In this document: positions 1 through 8,673 of the stretch, piece after piece
Numbering within the stretch: the first letter of the stretch is position 1
Layout of the letters: every line of letters begins with the position of its first letter
Source: JBCBEX01 sp039177895
GTDB lineage: Bacteria; Bacteroidota; Rhodothermia; Rhodothermales; Rubricoccaceae
DNA: 29,964 nucleotides
Direction of reading: 5' to 3'
NCBI GenBank assembly: GCA_039177895.1
Contig: JBCDFO010000011.1
Location: forward strand, 1 to 29,964
The notes under the pieces: model-generated
Told to the model about the DNA's origin: nothing
Databases searched by the model: none
The model's input: the letters and a program-made list of their open reading frames with translations, nothing else
Position numbers and translations under genes: made by a program

Positions 1-441
1 CAGCACGTGCACGCCGCGCCGATGCTCAAGCGCTGCGGCCTGGAGACGATCTCGACCGGCTACATGCTCATCGAGAGCGGCCGCATGACCACGGCGACCT
101 ACATGAGCGGCTCGCCGCCGATCCCGCGCCACAAGCCCGAGATCGCCGCCGCGACGGGCCTCGCCGCCGAGATGATGGGCATGAAGCTGCTGTTTACGGA
201 CGCCGGCAGTGGGGCCGAGTACGCCGTCTCGGAGGAGATGGTCTATGCGATCACGAAGACCTGCTCGATCCCGCTCGTGGTGGGGGGCGGCCTGCGGTCG
301 CCCGAGGACGTGGCCCGGCGCGTGGCCGCCGGAGCGAGCTTTGTGGTGGTCGGCAACGCCATCGAGCAGCGCGCGGGCGACGGCTCGTTTATGGCCGAGC
401 TTGCCGCCGCCGCCCACAACGCGCACGCGCTGGCTCGCTAA
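1..441 (+). CDS. Geranylgeranylglyceryl phosphate synthase family protein (3' part)
   Basis: The 5' end lies outside the window; the frame is open from base 1 and stops with TAA at 439-441. The visible 146 residues are the C-terminal half of a TIM-barrel prenyltransferase of the GGGPS/PcrB family, which joins a polyprenyl diphosphate to sn-glycerol-1-phosphate. Seen in the sequence: the TISTGYMLIESG segment, the phosphate-binding DAGSGAEYAVS segment, and the last-strand motif LVVGGGLRSPEDVARRVAAG followed by FVVVGNAIE, all characteristic of this family. Group II GGGPS proteins are known in Bacteroidota; the exact prenyl donor cannot be read from this fragment. It converges with the minus-strand gene that ends at 695. 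Family assignment is firm, substrate is not. Confidence 0.88.
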   Translation, partial: QHVHAAPMLKRCGLETISTGYMLIESGRMTTATYMSGSPPIPRHKPEIAAATGLAAEMMGMKLLFTDAGSGAEYAVSEEMVYAITKTCSIPLVVGGGLRSPEDVARRVAAGASFVVVGNAIEQRAGDGSFMAELAAAAHNAHALAR

Positions 442-567
442 GATTGAGCAGGCGTCCAGTGCGGGTGTACGCAGTCGGCGCTGACTGCGATGGACCGTTC
501 GGGCTCCGCTCGGGTGTCAACGGGGGCCGGTCTGCGCACGCCAAGGTTGCGTCTCGTGTGCGCCCAA

Positions 568-666
568 ACCTTCACACGTTCACACCGTCAGGCTCAACGC
601 GGAGTGAGCGTCGGTACGGCTCCGTCGTGTCATGCCAGATCTGGCTGCAAACGGCCAGCCTGACAC
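568..666. repeat. Convergent intergenic region with palindromes
   Basis: The 253 bp between the convergent stops at 441 and 695 hold no convincing gene. Bases 568-579 are the reverse complement of a 12-mer at 16068-16079, in a similar stretch of CACACC/TTCACAC words. Bases 627-632 (GTGTCA) and 661-666 (TGACAC) are inverted arms enclosing a perfect 12-bp palindrome, GCCAGATCTGGC, at 634-645. The structure could stop transcription from both sides, but there is no T-run, so it may simply be an interspersed palindromic element. Confidence 0.4.
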
Positions 667-694
667 AAAGGCAAGGTTGAACGCGGGGTTGGTG

Positions 695-2755
695 TCAGCC
701 GCCGCTTGGGAGGCTAGCGAGCAGCGCGCGTCCGCCGCCGTGATTCGGCTCGACGGCGAGGAGCGCCTGGGCGGTGGCCCGGGCGTCGTCCAGGCGGCCT
801 TCGAGCGCGTAGGCACCGCTGAGGTTGTAGAGTACCTGCGTGTTCTCGGGGGCGAGGTCCCGGGCCTCCTCCAGCAGCGCGATGGCGTCGGCCCGCGCGC
901 CGCGCTGCAGCTTGAGCGCGCCGAGCAGCCCTAGGATGCCCGCGTTGGTAGGCGCGCGTTCGAGCGCGGCCTCGTAGAACGCCTCCGCCTGTTGGTAGCG
1001 CACCTCGTCGCCCGTGGCCTGGCCCGCCTCCACGAGCACGTTGCCCGCGTCTACGAGCGGGCCGGGGAGGTGCGGCAGTTCCTGGATGATGGCGAAGCGC
1101 GTCCGCAGCGCCTCGGTGATCAGGCCCTGCTCGGCGTAGTGCGTCGCCAGGGCATCCGTTGCGCCGCGCCACGACGTCTTGTTCTGGTAGAGGTCAACGG
1201 CGATCTGCTCGGGCACGGAGCGCGCGTGCAGCGTGTCGAGGACAGCCAGGCGTGGGGCCTCGCCGGGGCGGAACGGCCAGCCGCTCATGAGCTGCGCCAC
1301 GCGGAAGACGCCGGCCAGCGAGTCGACGGGCGTGTAGAGCCGCTCGGTGCGGGCGAGGACCGTCGGGACGGCCTGGCTCCAGTCGCCGAAGAGCGCGGTC
1401 TCCTGGAGCGCCGTGTAGAAGGCGTCGGCGATGAGGAAATAGCCGTCGAGGGTGGGGTGGAGGTGCTCCATCATCGCCGCGCTGCCGATGAGGCCGTCGG
1501 GCGACGCGGCGCGGACCCGGGCTTCGCTTTCTACGAGCGTCGCGCCGTGCTCGGCGGCCAGTTCGGCGATGATCGCGTTGACCGCGTCCGGCGCGCGGAA
1601 GCGGAGGGCGTCGCGCTCGCGTGCGGCGAAGAAGGCCGTCTGGGCCGCCTCGGCCTGGCCGTCGGCGAGGAGCGCCTGGCCGAGGAAGTAGAACCCGTCG
1701 GCGGCGAGCGTGTCCATCGCCGTGGCGTCGGCCAGCCGCTGGAGCGCCGCGGCCGTGTCGCCACGGCGGAGCGCCTGCACGCCCGTCGTGACGAGCGCCT
1801 CCCAGGCGTCCTCGTCGGTGTCGGCCTCGAAGGCGTTGAGGAAGGGCCGGTGGTCGCGCTCGTTCGACGCCACCGTGCCAATGAAGACCGGCACGCCCGC
1901 GCGCTCGTAGGTCGCTAGCAGCCGCGACAGGTTGGAGCGGAATTGCCGCAGCCCGGCCTCGTAGACGTCGGAGCCGAGGGGCACGCGCTGCTCGCCGACC
2001 ATCCGCGCCATGAGGGTGTTTGAAGGCGGCTCGCCGGTGTACTCGCCTGCGCGCGCCCTCGCGATGGCGGTCAGCCCGCCGCGCATCGCCTGCACGAGGC
2101 GGAAGTGTTGCAGGGCGAGGTAGGACCGCACGACCCACGGCGTCCGCCCGAGCGTCTCCGCCGACGCGGCCCCGAGCGCGCCGTAGTACTCGTTGTGCCC
2201 TGCGTAGACCACCACCGCGTCCGGGTCGTGGGCGAGGATCTCGTCGGTGAGGTCGAGGAGCGTGTAGGAGTTTACGGCCGACATCGCCGTGTTGACGACC
2301 TCCACGGTGCGGTCCGGGAACGTCTGCTGGAGGCGCTGTTCGAGCATGCGCGGGAACGCGCCGCCGTAGTAGAACGGGTAGCCTGCCGCGCTGGAGCCAC
2401 CCTGCACGAACACCCGGAGGCCGTCCTCCGGCTTCTGGGCGAGGAAGACGTCAGCGGGACTGTTGGGGACGTTGGCCTGGTTGGCGAAGTAGCGCCGGGC
2501 CACCTCCCGGTTCTGGACGAGGTAGGCGCTCTCGGTCGCGTCGGAGGCTGCGTCGTTGTCGGCGTCGGAGCCCGTGTCGGCCCCTGCGTCGGCGGGGAGG
2601 AAGAGGGGGTGGCTCTCGCCGTAGCCGGCGAGCCGGAGGCCGCCCTCCACCAGCGCGAAGAACACGAGCGGCAGCAGCAGCATCGCTGCGGTGAAGGCGA
2701 GTCGCTTGCCTCGGGAGAGGGGCGAGGTCGACGACGGGGGGGCGGGGGCAGCCAT
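695..2755 (-). CDS. Membrane-anchored SGNH/GDSL-type hydrolase with C-terminal TPRs
   Basis: This 686-residue protein (ATG at 2755; an in-frame TTG at 2797 would add 14 residues and looks less likely) has one N-terminal membrane anchor (about 20-45), an Asp/Ala-rich linker (about 56-76), then an SGNH-hydrolase-like domain. The usual blocks are visible: VQGGSSAAG (block I, Ser121/122), AMSAVNSY (block II), VYAGHNEYY (block III, Asn188) and EHLHPT (block V, His433). The last 150 residues and a central stretch (about 325-385) read as tetratricopeptide repeats with the A...A..P.N pattern. Family members are esterases or acyl-/acetyl-transferase-like enzymes on glycans; the substrate here is unknown. 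It is divergent from the LacI gene, and the operators at 2845-3014 lie between the two starts. Confidence 0.8.
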   Translation of the reverse strand: MAAPAPPSSTSPLSRGKRLAFTAAMLLLPLVFFALVEGGLRLAGYGESHPLFLPADAGADTGSDADNDAASDATESAYLVQNREVARRYFANQANVPNSPADVFLAQKPEDGLRVFVQGGSSAAGYPFYYGGAFPRMLEQRLQQTFPDRTVEVVNTAMSAVNSYTLLDLTDEILAHDPDAVVVYAGHNEYYGALGAASAETLGRTPWVVRSYLALQHFRLVQAMRGGLTAIARARAGEYTGEPPSNTLMARMVGEQRVPLGSDVYEAGLRQFRSNLSRLLATYERAGVPVFIGTVASNERDHRPFLNAFEADTDEDAWEALVTTGVQALRRGDTAAALQRLADATAMDTLAADGFYFLGQALLADGQAEAAQTAFFAARERDALRFRAPDAVNAIIAELAAEHGATLVESEARVRAASPDGLIGSAAMMEHLHPTLDGYFLIADAFYTALQETALFGDWSQAVPTVLARTERLYTPVDSLAGVFRVAQLMSGWPFRPGEAPRLAVLDTLHARSVPEQIAVDLYQNKTSWRGATDALATHYAEQGLITEALRTRFAIIQELPHLPGPLVDAGNVLVEAGQATGDEVRYQQAEAFYEAALERAPTNAGILGLLGALKLQRGARADAIALLEEARDLAPENTQVLYNLSGAYALEGRLDDARATAQALLAVEPNHGGGRALLASLPSGG

Positions 2756-2844
2756 GAGGGCAGGGAGGGTGGGCGGGAGCGCGGCCAGAAAATACAAGGA
2801 CTAGCGGTGAAACTCGGCGAAATAAGCCGCCGGGGAGAAAATCA

Positions 2845-2858
2845 TGAAAGCGCTTACG
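2845..2858 (+). promoter_or_regulatory. LacI-family operator O1
   Basis: TGAAAGCGCTTACG, a near-palindrome centred on AGCGCT with a central CpG. It closely resembles the cre-type site of CcpA/MalR-like regulators. It is identical over 14 bases to the site at 3001-3014 and lies 90 bp upstream of the ATG of the minus-strand hydrolase, so it could serve that gene as well. Confidence 0.7.
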
Positions 2859-2910
2859 TTGGGACGATTTACCCTAGATAGTCGTTGCGACAACCGACGG
2901 GAAGGGCGTG

Positions 2911-2924
2911 AAAAAGCGCTTTGC
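2911..2924 (+). promoter_or_regulatory. LacI-family operator O2
   Basis: Contains the perfect 10-bp palindrome AAAGCGCTTT at 2913-2922, centred 66 bp from O1 and 90 bp from O3. It matches the dyad expected for a LacI-family dimer whose hinge leucine inserts at the central CpG. Confidence 0.65.
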
Positions 2925-2960
2925 GGCGGATGTGAGTTTGGGGAGGACGGGCCCCTCGGC

Positions 2961-2989
2961 TTGACGAGATGGGGAAAACCTCCTATCAT
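2961..2989 (+). promoter_or_regulatory. Sigma70-like promoter of the lacI-type gene
   Basis: TTGACG (2961-2966) and TATCAT (2984-2989) are separated by exactly 17 bp, close to the classical -35/-10 consensus. Transcription would begin near 2996-2998, a few bases before operator O3, which would then cover the initial transcribed region. This arrangement predicts autorepression of the regulator and of the genes that follow it. Confidence 0.65.
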
Positions 2990-3000
2990 TGCGGTGAAAT

Positions 3001-3014
3001 TGAAAGCGCTTACG
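3001..3014 (+). promoter_or_regulatory. LacI-family operator O3 at the transcription start
   Basis: A second exact copy of TGAAAGCGCTTACG, 12 bp downstream of the -10 element TATCAT and 41 bp upstream of the regulator's TTG start. Its position overlapping the first transcribed bases is typical for repression by blocking initiation. Confidence 0.72.
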
Positions 3015-3055
3015 CGCCTTCCGACTCCCTCCCCTGAAGACCGAGCTGTCGCCCG

Positions 3056-4060
3056 TTGAGCGTCACCATCTACGACATCGCAGACCAGGCTGGTGTCTCG
3101 ATCGCCACCGTATCGCGGGTGCTCAACCGCCACCCGCGCGTGTCGCAGAAGACCCGCGAGCGCGTCTTCGCCGTGGCCGACGAACTCGGCTACCAGCCGC
3201 ACGTCTCCGCGCGCTCGCTCGCGCGCCAAAACACGCAGTTGGTCGCGGCCGTCGTGCCGATGATGACATCCTACTTCTTCATGGAGGTCATCCGGGGGAT
3301 CCAGGACCGCCTCGCGTCGAGCGAGTACGACCTCCTCGTCTACGCCTCCCGCTCGATGGAGGCCGTGGGTGACCAGATCGGGCGAGCCGCCCAGAAAGGC
3401 CGCGCCGACGGCGTGCTGATCTGCTCGACGCCGCTCTCGGAAGCGCAGGTGGGCCACCTCGCTGCCGCCGAGGTCCCGAGCGTGCTCGTGGACGCGTTCC
3501 ACGTCGGCTTCGACTCGGTGTCGGTGGACAACTGCCGCGGGGGCTACGTCGCCACCAAGCACCTGCTCGACCAGGGGCACCGTCGGATCGGGCTCGTCAT
3601 GGCCAACCCGCACTCGGTCCCAGCGCGCGACCGCCGCGAGGGCTACGAGGTGGCGCTTGCCGAGGCTGGCCTCGACCTCGACCCCGCGCTCATCCGGGCC
3701 AGCGCGGACGACCAGGCCATGCACGGCTACACCCGCGAGGCAGGCTATGTGTCCATGAACGAGCTCCTCGCGCTGCCCGAGCCGCCCGACGCGGTCTTCG
3801 CTGCCAGCGACGTGCAGGCCCTCGGCGCGCTCAAGGCGCTCCGCCAGGCCGACCTGCACGCGCCGCACGATCTCGCCCTCTGCGGCTTCGACGACATCCG
3901 CACGAGCGCCTACGTCGGCCTGACGACAGTGCGCCAACCGATGTACGAGATGGGCAAGCTGGCCGTCGAGAAGCTGCTGCGCCGCCTGGAGCAGCCGAGT
4001 CTCCCGCCTAGCCATACCTCGTTCGCCCCGCGCCTCATCGAACGCGAGACCACAGCCTGA
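3056..4060 (+). CDS. LacI-family transcriptional regulator (CcpA/MalR-like)
   Basis: A 334-residue protein of normal LacI-family length. It opens with the DNA-binding domain (residues 4-45: IYDIADQAGVSIATVSRVLN, helix-turn-helix) and a hinge helix SARSLARQ with Leu55, the residue that family members wedge into the central CpG of the operator. The remainder is a periplasmic-binding-protein-like effector domain, with the conserved GYVATKHLLDQGHRRIG and FAASDVQALGALKAL segments and the closing CGFDDI. The start is TTG, chosen because it places the helix-turn-helix at the usual distance from the N-terminus. Three AGCGCT operators and a promoter precede it. As the first gene ahead of a glucan-uptake cluster it is probably the local repressor/activator, with a maltodextrin as likely effector (inference). 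Confidence 0.93.
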   Translation: MSVTIYDIADQAGVSIATVSRVLNRHPRVSQKTRERVFAVADELGYQPHVSARSLARQNTQLVAAVVPMMTSYFFMEVIRGIQDRLASSEYDLLVYASRSMEAVGDQIGRAAQKGRADGVLICSTPLSEAQVGHLAAAEVPSVLVDAFHVGFDSVSVDNCRGGYVATKHLLDQGHRRIGLVMANPHSVPARDRREGYEVALAEAGLDLDPALIRASADDQAMHGYTREAGYVSMNELLALPEPPDAVFAASDVQALGALKALRQADLHAPHDLALCGFDDIRTSAYVGLTTVRQPMYEMGKLAVEKLLRRLEQPSLPPSHTSFAPRLIERETTA

Positions 4061-5757
4061 TGCGCCTCCTCCGTCTTCCTGCGTTGTGTCTTGCTGCCGG
4101 GCTGCTGCTCGCAGGGCACGCGCTATCGGGATGCGCGGATCCGCCCGCAGAGAACGCCGTCGCCTACGTCGAGAACGTGGCGATCACCTCTGAGGCGCTC
4201 TCGGATGCCTACGCAACGTTCGCCATGCAGGCGGGCCTGCCCGACGACGACCCGCGCATGCGCGACGAGGTCCTCGGCAGCCTCATCAACCGCCAGCTCG
4301 TGATCCAGGCAGCCTGGGACGCCGGCGTTCGGCAGTCGGCGGAGTACCGGGAGGAACTGGCTCGTGTCCGCAAGCGAGCCGCCATCGACCACTACACCGC
4401 ACGACGGCTTATCGACACGCTGCGTGTTCGGGAGGCCGACCTCCGGCGCGTGTTCGTGCAGAGCAACACCACCTACGAGGCGCGGCACCTCTACGCGCCG
4501 TCGCGCGAAGCCGCCGACGCGCTCCGGGCGCGGCTGATGGCGGGCGGGACCTTCGAGGCGCTCGCCCGCGAGGTCTTCGCCGATCCCACGCTTGCCGCGA
4601 ATGGCGGCTACGTCGGTGAGTTCGGGCACGACGAGATGGACCCAGCTTTTGAGTACACCGCGTTCACGCTCCCCATCGGCGCGATCTCGGAGCCGGTGCA
4701 AACGGCGCTGGGCTACTCGATCATCAAGGTGGAGAGCCGCGCCACGGTACCGCTGCTCACCGAGACGCAGTTCGCCGAGAAGCGGGCGAGCCTAGAGCGC
4801 TACGAGCGCAAGCGCCGCCGCGTCGAGGCGCGCTACGACCACAGCCGCGCCGTGCACGAGGCGCTCGACATCCGCGTGGCCCCGGCCCCGCTGGACGAGC
4901 TCGCCGCCCTCGCTGCTGGCGAGCCGGGCGCGATGCTCGTGGACACGCCGGCCAGCCCCGACGCCTGGCAGACCGTGCCGCTCGTCACGTTCACCTCGCC
5001 CACCACGGGGGCGCAGACCTGGACCGTCGCCGACGTGGAGCGGCTGGCCGCGCAGGCATCCGAGCGCCAGCTCGCCGCCGTGCGCGACGCCCGCACGCTG
5101 AAGACGTTCATCGAGGGCCTCGTCGTGCGCGAAGAGCTCGCCGCCCGCGCTACCGAGGCCGGGCTGGACCAGGGCGCCCGCTACGAGGCCGTCGTGGAGG
5201 AGCGCATGGGCGACTGGGTGTTTGCCCAGACCGAGCGCCGCATGCGCGAGACCGCCACGCCGCCCGTCGATTCCCTCCGCGCCTACTACGCCGCCCACGC
5301 GGACTACTTCACCATGCCAGAGCGGGTGCCGGTCGAGGAAATCCTGGTCGCCTCGAAGCGCGAGGCCGAGGAGCTGCGCGCCCGCATCGAGGCCGGCGAC
5401 GACTTCGCGACGCTCGCCCGTGACTACTCGCAGCGCCCCGGTGCCGCCCTCGCCGCGGGCGACCTCGGGCTGCTCTCGCGCGGCGACCTCGGCGTGCTCG
5501 GGGCGCCCGTGTTCGACGCGGCCCCCGGCGCGCTCGTCGGGCCGCTGGAGGTGGCGGGCCGCTATGTGCTCCTGCGCCGCGGCGCGCTCCAGCCGCCGCG
5601 CCCCATGACCTTCGCCGAGGCCCGCCCCCAGATCGCCGAACGCCTCGACGTCGAGTTCGCCCAGCGCTGGCTCGGCCGCTACCTCGACGACCTCCGCCGC
5701 CGCTACGACGTCCGCATCCACGACGACGCGGTCGCCCGCGTCCGGCTGTTCTCCTAG
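4060..5757 (+). CDS. SurA/PpiD-like parvulin peptidyl-prolyl isomerase, lipoprotein
   Basis: A 565-residue protein whose ATG overlaps the stop of the LacI gene by one base (TGATG), implying translational coupling. The N-terminus is a lipoprotein signal with lipobox ALSGC (Cys25). A SurA_N-like helical region with VLGSLINRQLVIQAA follows, then a parvulin-type domain (about 135-230: ARHLYAPSREAADAL, NGGYVGEFGHDEMDPAFE, ISEPVQTALGYSIIKV). A linker leads to a second parvulin-like domain (about 420-510: VEEILVASKREAEELRA, AAGDLGLLSRGDL, VGPLEVAGRYVLL). Such proteins chaperone outer-membrane barrels in the periplasm. The next gene encodes a large TonB-dependent barrel, so a job in folding this locus's outer-membrane proteins is plausible, though a general housekeeping role is possible. 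Confidence 0.88.
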   Translation: MRLLRLPALCLAAGLLLAGHALSGCADPPAENAVAYVENVAITSEALSDAYATFAMQAGLPDDDPRMRDEVLGSLINRQLVIQAAWDAGVRQSAEYREELARVRKRAAIDHYTARRLIDTLRVREADLRRVFVQSNTTYEARHLYAPSREAADALRARLMAGGTFEALAREVFADPTLAANGGYVGEFGHDEMDPAFEYTAFTLPIGAISEPVQTALGYSIIKVESRATVPLLTETQFAEKRASLERYERKRRRVEARYDHSRAVHEALDIRVAPAPLDELAALAAGEPGAMLVDTPASPDAWQTVPLVTFTSPTTGAQTWTVADVERLAAQASERQLAAVRDARTLKTFIEGLVVREELAARATEAGLDQGARYEAVVEERMGDWVFAQTERRMRETATPPVDSLRAYYAAHADYFTMPERVPVEEILVASKREAEELRARIEAGDDFATLARDYSQRPGAALAAGDLGLLSRGDLGVLGAPVFDAAPGALVGPLEVAGRYVLLRRGALQPPRPMTFAEARPQIAERLDVEFAQRWLGRYLDDLRRRYDVRIHDDAVARVRLFS

Positions 5758-5802
5758 CCGCCCCCTCGCTCGCTTCCCTTCGGCCAACCTGCCGATCTGC
5801 TC

Positions 5803-8643
5803 ATGACTCGTCTCTACGCCCTCTCGCTCCGGTGCTGCGCGGTCCTTGCCCTGCTGGTGATCGCGGCTCCGCTCGCCGCTGCGCAGACCACCGGGAAGAT
5901 CGCCGGGAGCGTCACCGACTTCGCTACCGGCGACCCGCTCCCCGGCGTCAACGTCGTCATCGAAGGCACCACCACCGGGGCCTCGACCGACTTCGACGGC
6001 GAGTTCGTCATCATCGGCGTGCGCCCAGGCACCTACACCCTGATCGCGTCCTACATCGGCTACGCGCAGAAGTCGATCACGGGCGTGCGCGTGAACGTGG
6101 ACCTGACCACCTCCGTCGACTTTGAGCTGCAAGAGGAGGCATTCGAGGGCCAGGAGGTCGTCGTGACCGCCGACCGCGACCTCGTCCGGCGCGACCTCAC
6201 CTCGTCCGAGTTCCGCGTCACGAGCGAGACCATCGAGAACCTGCCCGTGCAGGAGGTCGGCGACATTCTCAGCGCGCAGGCGGGCGTGACCACCTCCGGC
6301 GGCGGCATCCACATCCGCGGCGGGCGCTCCAAAGAGGTCGCCTACTTCGTGGACGGCGTCCGCGTCTCCGATGCGTACGACGGCTCCGTCTCGGTCCAGA
6401 TCGAGAACGACGGCATCGAGGAGCTGCAGATCATCGCGGGCACCTTCAACGCTGAGTACGGCCAGGCGATGAGCGGCATCATCAACGTGGTCACGAAAGA
6501 CCCCGCTAACGAGTTCAGCGGCAACATTGACGTGTTCTCAGGCACCTACGCCGTCACAGGCGATGGGGGCGCGGACCTGCTGCGCAGCGCCAACGAGGAG
6601 GCCTACGAGACCCGCAACGACATCCGCTACTTCGGCGTCGACCCGTTCTCCTACCTCGACGTGAACCCCGTGCAGTACTACCAGCTGCAGGGCTCGCTCA
6701 CCGGCCCTGTCGTGCCCGACCTGCTCGGGTTCTACGTCCTCGGGCGCTACTTCAAGAACGACGGGTGGCTCTCCGGCGCGCGCGTCTTCAACCCCGACGG
6801 CACGCCCGGCGACTCGGCGCTCGTGCCGATGAACGAGTTCGAGAAGCTCAGCGGCCAGGCCACGCTCAAGTCGCGCCTTGGCAACGGGATGAGCCTCAGC
6901 CTGACCGCGCTCGGCTCCTACGCCACCGGCGACGACCTCGGCTTCGGAGCAGGCAACTACCTGCCCTATCGCCAGAACCCCGACGGCCTCGCCAACTTCT
7001 TCGAGACGGGCTACAACGTCAACCTCCAGTTCCAGCACACCGTCTCGTCCAAGCTGTTCTACACGGTCAACGTGGCGACGGCCTTCAAGCAGTTCGAGCG
7101 CTACGCCTTCGAAGACCCGCTCGACCAGCGCTACTGGACCCCCTTTGCCGTCACCGCCCCTGACTCCCTCAACGGGGAGCTGCTGATCCAGGGCGGCAAC
7201 CGCTTCCTGCGAGGGGGCTACGACCTCGGCCGCTTCGAGCGCTCCACCGCCTCCTACACCATCAAGAGCGACCTCACCACGCAGCTCTTCAAAAACCACC
7301 TCGTCAAGGGCGGCATCGAGTTCCGCATCGACGACCTCTTCCTCGAAGGCTTCAGCCTCACCGAGGACGAGACTACCCAGGACATTGCCAACGACCTCCG
7401 CATCCCAGACGAGACCTCGAACAGCTTCCAGCGCTTCGACGGGGTCAACCCGATCAGCGTCAGCGCCTACGTCCAGGACAAGATCGAGTACGAGAACTTC
7501 ATCGTGAACGCGGGCATCCGCTTCGACTACTTCGACTCGCGAGGGCAGACCCCGGCCGACGAAGCTGACCCGAACATCTTTAACCCGTTCCGGGCCACCA
7601 ATCGCTTCAACGATCTCGACGGCAACGGCGTGATCACCTCCGACGAGGAGTTCGAGGAAAACCGTCTCTCCATCGAAGACCGCGAAGCCTACTGGTACAA
7701 CGACGCCGAGGCCAAAATCCAGGTGTCGCCGCGGCTCGGCGTGGCCTACCCGATCACCGCCGACGGCGTGATCCACTTCTCGTACGGCCACTTCCTCCAG
7801 GTCCCCACGTTCGAGTTCCTGTTCAACAACCCCGGCTACCGCGTCAGAACGACCTCGGGCACCTACGGGCCGTTCGGCAACGCCAACATCGACCCGCAGA
7901 AGACGGTCATGTACGAGATCGGTCTCCAGCAGGGCTTCGGCGACGACTACCTGCTCGACGTGACCGGCTTCTACCGCGACGTGCGCGACTGGGTGTCCGT
8001 CAGCGACCCCATCGACACGGTCCTGCCGGGCGTGCAGTACCTGATCTACACCAACCGCGACTACTCCAACGTGCGCGGCATCACCGTCGCCCTCTCGAAG
8101 CGCTTCAGCCAGGGCTTCTCCTTCGACGTGGACTACACCTTCCAGGTCGCCGAGGGCTCCAACTCGAGCCCCGAGGAAGCCATCGCCGCGCGGCAGGGCA
8201 ACGACGCCCCCCGCCTGCAGCTCATCCCGCTCGAGTGGGACCAGCGCCACACCTTCAACGCCAGCCTTTTCTTTGGCGGCAATCGCTGGGGTGCCTCGAC
8301 GCTGCTGCGCTACGGCGCGGGCTACCCCTACTCGCCCGCCGCACGCGATGACCGGATCCTCCCTGCGTTCCCGACCAACTCGGAGCGCCGACCGACGACC
8401 TTCAACGCGGACCTCTACGCCTTCTACGACCTCCCGCTGCCCCTGGTCACGCCGCGCGTCTTCCTCCAGGTCTTCAACCTGTTCGACGCCCGCAACGCCA
8501 ACGCCGTCTACGGCGATACGGGCCAGCCCGACGTGACGCTGCGCGGGCCCGCCATCGCGTCTACCGATGCTGGCTACTTCACGCGTCCCAACTTCTACAG
8601 CGAGCCGCGCCGCCTCCACCTGGGCCTCCAACTCAGCTTCTAG
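5803..8643 (+). CDS. TonB-dependent outer-membrane receptor (SusC-like architecture)
   Basis: A 946-residue protein with a signal peptide ending near residue 27 (PLAAAQ). It carries a carboxypeptidase-regulatory-like domain (about 30-115: GKIAGSVTDFATGDPLPGVN, DFDGEFVIIGVRPGTY), the VVVTADR segment before the plug, and a plug domain (about 125-240: LPVQEVGDILSAQAGV, IHIRGGRSKEVAYFVDGVRV, EYGQAMSGIINVVTK). A 22-strand-type barrel ends in aromatic Phe (LHLGLQLSF), as expected for BAM-inserted proteins. It would use TonB energy to import ligands across the outer membrane. No SusD homologue follows; instead come a huge T9SS protein and a PorV-like barrel. Given the amylases downstream, the ligand is probably a maltodextrin (inference from context only). 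Confidence 0.93.
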   Translation: MTRLYALSLRCCAVLALLVIAAPLAAAQTTGKIAGSVTDFATGDPLPGVNVVIEGTTTGASTDFDGEFVIIGVRPGTYTLIASYIGYAQKSITGVRVNVDLTTSVDFELQEEAFEGQEVVVTADRDLVRRDLTSSEFRVTSETIENLPVQEVGDILSAQAGVTTSGGGIHIRGGRSKEVAYFVDGVRVSDAYDGSVSVQIENDGIEELQIIAGTFNAEYGQAMSGIINVVTKDPANEFSGNIDVFSGTYAVTGDGGADLLRSANEEAYETRNDIRYFGVDPFSYLDVNPVQYYQLQGSLTGPVVPDLLGFYVLGRYFKNDGWLSGARVFNPDGTPGDSALVPMNEFEKLSGQATLKSRLGNGMSLSLTALGSYATGDDLGFGAGNYLPYRQNPDGLANFFETGYNVNLQFQHTVSSKLFYTVNVATAFKQFERYAFEDPLDQRYWTPFAVTAPDSLNGELLIQGGNRFLRGGYDLGRFERSTASYTIKSDLTTQLFKNHLVKGGIEFRIDDLFLEGFSLTEDETTQDIANDLRIPDETSNSFQRFDGVNPISVSAYVQDKIEYENFIVNAGIRFDYFDSRGQTPADEADPNIFNPFRATNRFNDLDGNGVITSDEEFEENRLSIEDREAYWYNDAEAKIQVSPRLGVAYPITADGVIHFSYGHFLQVPTFEFLFNNPGYRVRTTSGTYGPFGNANIDPQKTVMYEIGLQQGFGDDYLLDVTGFYRDVRDWVSVSDPIDTVLPGVQYLIYTNRDYSNVRGITVALSKRFSQGFSFDVDYTFQVAEGSNSSPEEAIAARQGNDAPRLQLIPLEWDQRHTFNASLFFGGNRWGASTLLRYGAGYPYSPAARDDRILPAFPTNSERRPTTFNADLYAFYDLPLPLVTPRVFLQVFNLFDARNANAVYGDTGQPDVTLRGPAIASTDAGYFTRPNFYSEPRRLHLGLQLSF

Positions 8644-8673
8644 GACCGACGCCCCCGCGTCGCCTTGCCTCTG

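Noticed and set aside
2844..3059. Short plus-strand frame across the regulatory region
   Set aside because: Its ATG sits in operator O1 and it runs through the promoter and O2/O3; no homology-like pattern.
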